From the NCBI RefSeq assembly GCF_024298965.1, contig NZ_CP085193.1, positions 744,001-808,000 of the forward strand: DNA of 64,000 bases, read 5' to 3'. The DNA is from Streptomyces rapamycinicus NRRL 5491. GTDB lineage: Bacteria > Actinomycetota > Actinomycetes > Streptomycetales > Streptomycetaceae. Position numbers and translations under genes: made by a program. This document shows positions 62,246 to 64,000 of this stretch, in pieces; positions within the stretch are counted from its first letter, which is position 1, and the number at the start of each line of letters is the position of its first letter. The notes beneath the pieces are model-generated. The model made no database searches, had not been told where the DNA came from, and worked only from the letters and a program-made list of their open reading frames with translations.

Positions 62246-63497
62246 ATGGGCGCGATAGGTCGGCGTCACTTCCTGTACGGCGCGGCCGCGGTGGCCGCCG
62301 GTGTCATGGGCACCGGATGTACCCCGGAGGGTCTGACGAAGTCGAGCGACCCGGGTGGCGTGCCGGTCATCGCCATCGGCCCCAGCGCAGATCGTTCAAG
62401 GTGAGTCCGTACATGACCGGGGTGAACGGGGCCAAGTGGTACGACGACGCCTACGGAATGTGGGACTCGGAGCACAACCGTCCCGCCCCGGGCATCGTCG
62501 GAAAGATCAAGCAGTCCGGGATCGGGATGATCCGCTATCCCGGCGGCACCTCCTCCAACCTCTTCAACTGGAAGGGCGCCATAGGTCCGCTAGAGGACCG
62601 GACCCGCCAGGTCGAGGGAAAGCAGGGCGCCACCGTCGACAGCCGGTTCGGGCCGGACGAGTACATGGCCTTCATCCGGCAGGTCGGCGCCGCGCCGGAG
62701 ATCATGGCGCCGTTCGCCAACTCGACCCCGGAGGAGATCGCCGACTGGGTGGCGTACATGAACGCCCCGCAAGGGACCAAGTGGGGAGACCTGCGAGCGG
62801 AGAACGGCCACCCCGAGCCCTACGGCGTGCGCTACTGGGAAATCGGCAACGAGTTGTTCGGCAAGCACCAGCGCTACTGGATGACCATCCGCCTTGGTGA
62901 CACCACATGGCGCGAGGTCGCCAACCTCACCTCAGCGGGGGCCGACGACCGCGTCTACGCCTTCGACCCGCGCAGCGGCACGAGCCACTTCGGCGACCTC
63001 ACCGCGCAGATACACGAACACGGCAAGGAAGGCGCCTACGTCGCCGTATCCGAGGGCGGCGCGCTCTTCTTCGGGAAGAATCGGGGCGCCGAGGCGAGCA
63101 GTCGAGCGGCTTCTTCCACAGCGGCGGACATGTCGTGGACAGCGAAGTGAAGAACAACGCCGAGGTCTCCCCCCGGAAGACGCCGCTGGGCTCCTCCTAC
63201 GAAGCGCTGGTGACGAATGCCACCGTCGACAAGAATGGAACGCTCAGCGTCCTCGTCGTCAACCGCTCACCTGACGAGGACGTCAAGTCCCGGGTTGACC
63301 TAGGGGGGTTTCGGCATGCCGGCACGGTCGACGTGTCCGTGGTGGCGGGGAGGTCCTACGACGACTTCAACAACGCCGAACACCCCGACGCCGTCACGAT
63401 CAAAAAGTCCCACGCCACGGCGGAGGACGACTCCCTGAACTGGACGTTCCCGGCGCACTCGGTCACGCTCCTGCGGTTCCCACCACAAGGTAAGTAG
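62246..63497 (+). pseudogene. Second copy of the GH-A-type lipoprotein glycosidase, decayed
   Basis: It begins like the gene at 53601 (MGAIGRRHFLYGAAAVAAGV). A one-base loss near 62383 shifts the frame before SFKVSPYMTG. From 62401 to 62884 the DNA is nearly identical to 53772-54255; I count two differences. Then sections are missing: YWM is joined to TIRLGDTTWREV, HFGD is joined to LTAQIHEHG, and near 63085 the nucleophile region is cut and shifted before SGFFHSGGHVVDSE. The rest runs to a proper stop at 63497 with more mismatches. SEC at the nucleophile reads SEG. Upstream DNA also resembles the first copy's promoter region. Confidence 0.88.
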
Positions 63498-63507
63498 AGG
63501 ATTTCCC

Positions 63508-63975
63508 ATGCCCAGTCCCTCCATGCTCCCGGCCATCGATTTCACGCATCACGATTTCGAATCCGAAGCCCTTGTCGTACGCACGGACCATTCGGACGAC
63601 GAAGCATGGCGGGCCGTCGTCGACCTGCTCAATCGGCCCGACCGCAACGGGTTCGAGGTGCGCACCCACCTGGTCGACAACCGTGCGTTCACCGGGGCGA
63701 GTCCGGATGACGTGCTCTCCGCTGCCGCCGCCGAACCAGCGCTCGAGGTGGTGTTCCTGGCCGATGCCGCCACCATGACGGGCGAGCACACCCTGCTCGC
63801 GGTGTCGACCAGAAGCCAGGAGCTGGAGGACGGAGACATGGAACTCGCCCGCGACTTCCGTCTGTTGCCCCCGGAAGTCAATCTGGTGCACGTGAACCTG
63901 GCCATCGGACATATGGACTTCTGGGAATTCGCGTATCACGCGTCACTCGCCACGGATGGCATTCTCCGCCTGTGA
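63508..63975 (+). CDS. DUF6924-type protein of unknown function
   Basis: 155 aa, 10 bases after the glycosidase relic. The conserved pattern LVVRTDHSDDEAWRAVVDLL, VFLADAATMTGEHTLLAVST, FRLLPPEVNLVHVNLAIGHM and DFWEFA matches a small actinobacterial family I associate with DUF6924. No signal peptide, no membrane helix. These occur singly or beside secretion and toxin-related genes; nothing here defines a role. The stop is 25 bases from the window end. Confidence 0.7.
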   Translation: MPSPSMLPAIDFTHHDFESEALVVRTDHSDDEAWRAVVDLLNRPDRNGFEVRTHLVDNRAFTGASPDDVLSAAAAEPALEVVFLADAATMTGEHTLLAVSTRSQELEDGDMELARDFRLLPPEVNLVHVNLAIGHMDFWEFAYHASLATDGILRL

Positions 63976-64000
63976 TCGCATATCGAAGTTCCACAGGCAC

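Overview
The window is very GC-rich with strong third-position GC bias. It uses GTG and TTG starts freely and carries families typical of Streptomyces: SARP/AfsR-type regulators, CGNR zinc fingers, HxlR, MarR and TetR regulators, mycothiol-dependent isomerase remains, a type II thioesterase with a PKS remnant, and Tat-exported lipoproteins. It looks like an accessory, arm-type region of a Streptomyces or close relative. No rRNA, tRNA, CRISPR array or complete transposon was seen.

Layout. 0-9.3 kb: the end of a peptide-transporter ATPase, a TetR gene, a polar amino acid ABC importer (binding protein, permease, ATPase) followed by a class V PLP enzyme, an unusual MFS exporter with three beta-sandwich repeats at its C-terminus, and a two-module Lrp regulator. 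9.3-18.5 kb: a decayed zone with a frameshifted aldehyde dehydrogenase, a beheaded TPP enzyme fused to a beheaded PucR regulator, two ends of an IS30 transposase flanking an intact secreted lipase, esterase, cupin and maleylpyruvate isomerase remnants, and a working quinone oxidoreductase/MarR pair with clear palindromic operators. 18.5-33.4 kb: small redox and regulator pairs (oxidoreductase/HxlR, oxidoreductase, aldo-keto reductase/TetR), two COG4705 membrane proteins (the second split), a PAP2-response regulator-histidine kinase operon, a broken nitronate monooxygenase, a metal-dependent PLP lyase, DinB and MalY genes, and a solitary TOPRIM protein.

33.4-43.5 kb: a second junction joins a beheaded glutamate dehydrogenase to the last module of a PKS, followed by its thioesterase and a decayed amino acid permease. 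Next comes a LysR-controlled operon (FAD amine oxidase, DUF1338/HglS-type dioxygenase, ALDH7-type dehydrogenase) that reads as a pipecolate/lysine-to-2-hydroxyglutarate route, then JAMM, VOC and GNAT genes. 43.5-53.5 kb: a large SARP-NB-ARC-TPR regulator, a bicovalent-FAD oxidase, a frameshifted MFS gene, a collapsed branched-chain amino acid dehydrogenase, and a DrrAB-like ABC exporter with its MarR repressor. 53.5-64 kb: a glycan-type locus with a Tat-lipoprotein glycosidase, a Dpp-type importer without ATPases, a ROK repressor, a sulfatase, and a decayed second copy of the glycosidase.

The strongest theme is decay. At least twelve genes are broken by internal deletions, 5' deletions or single-base shifts, next to intact operons that keep clean operators. 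The single-base shifts could be sequencing errors; the large deletions cannot.
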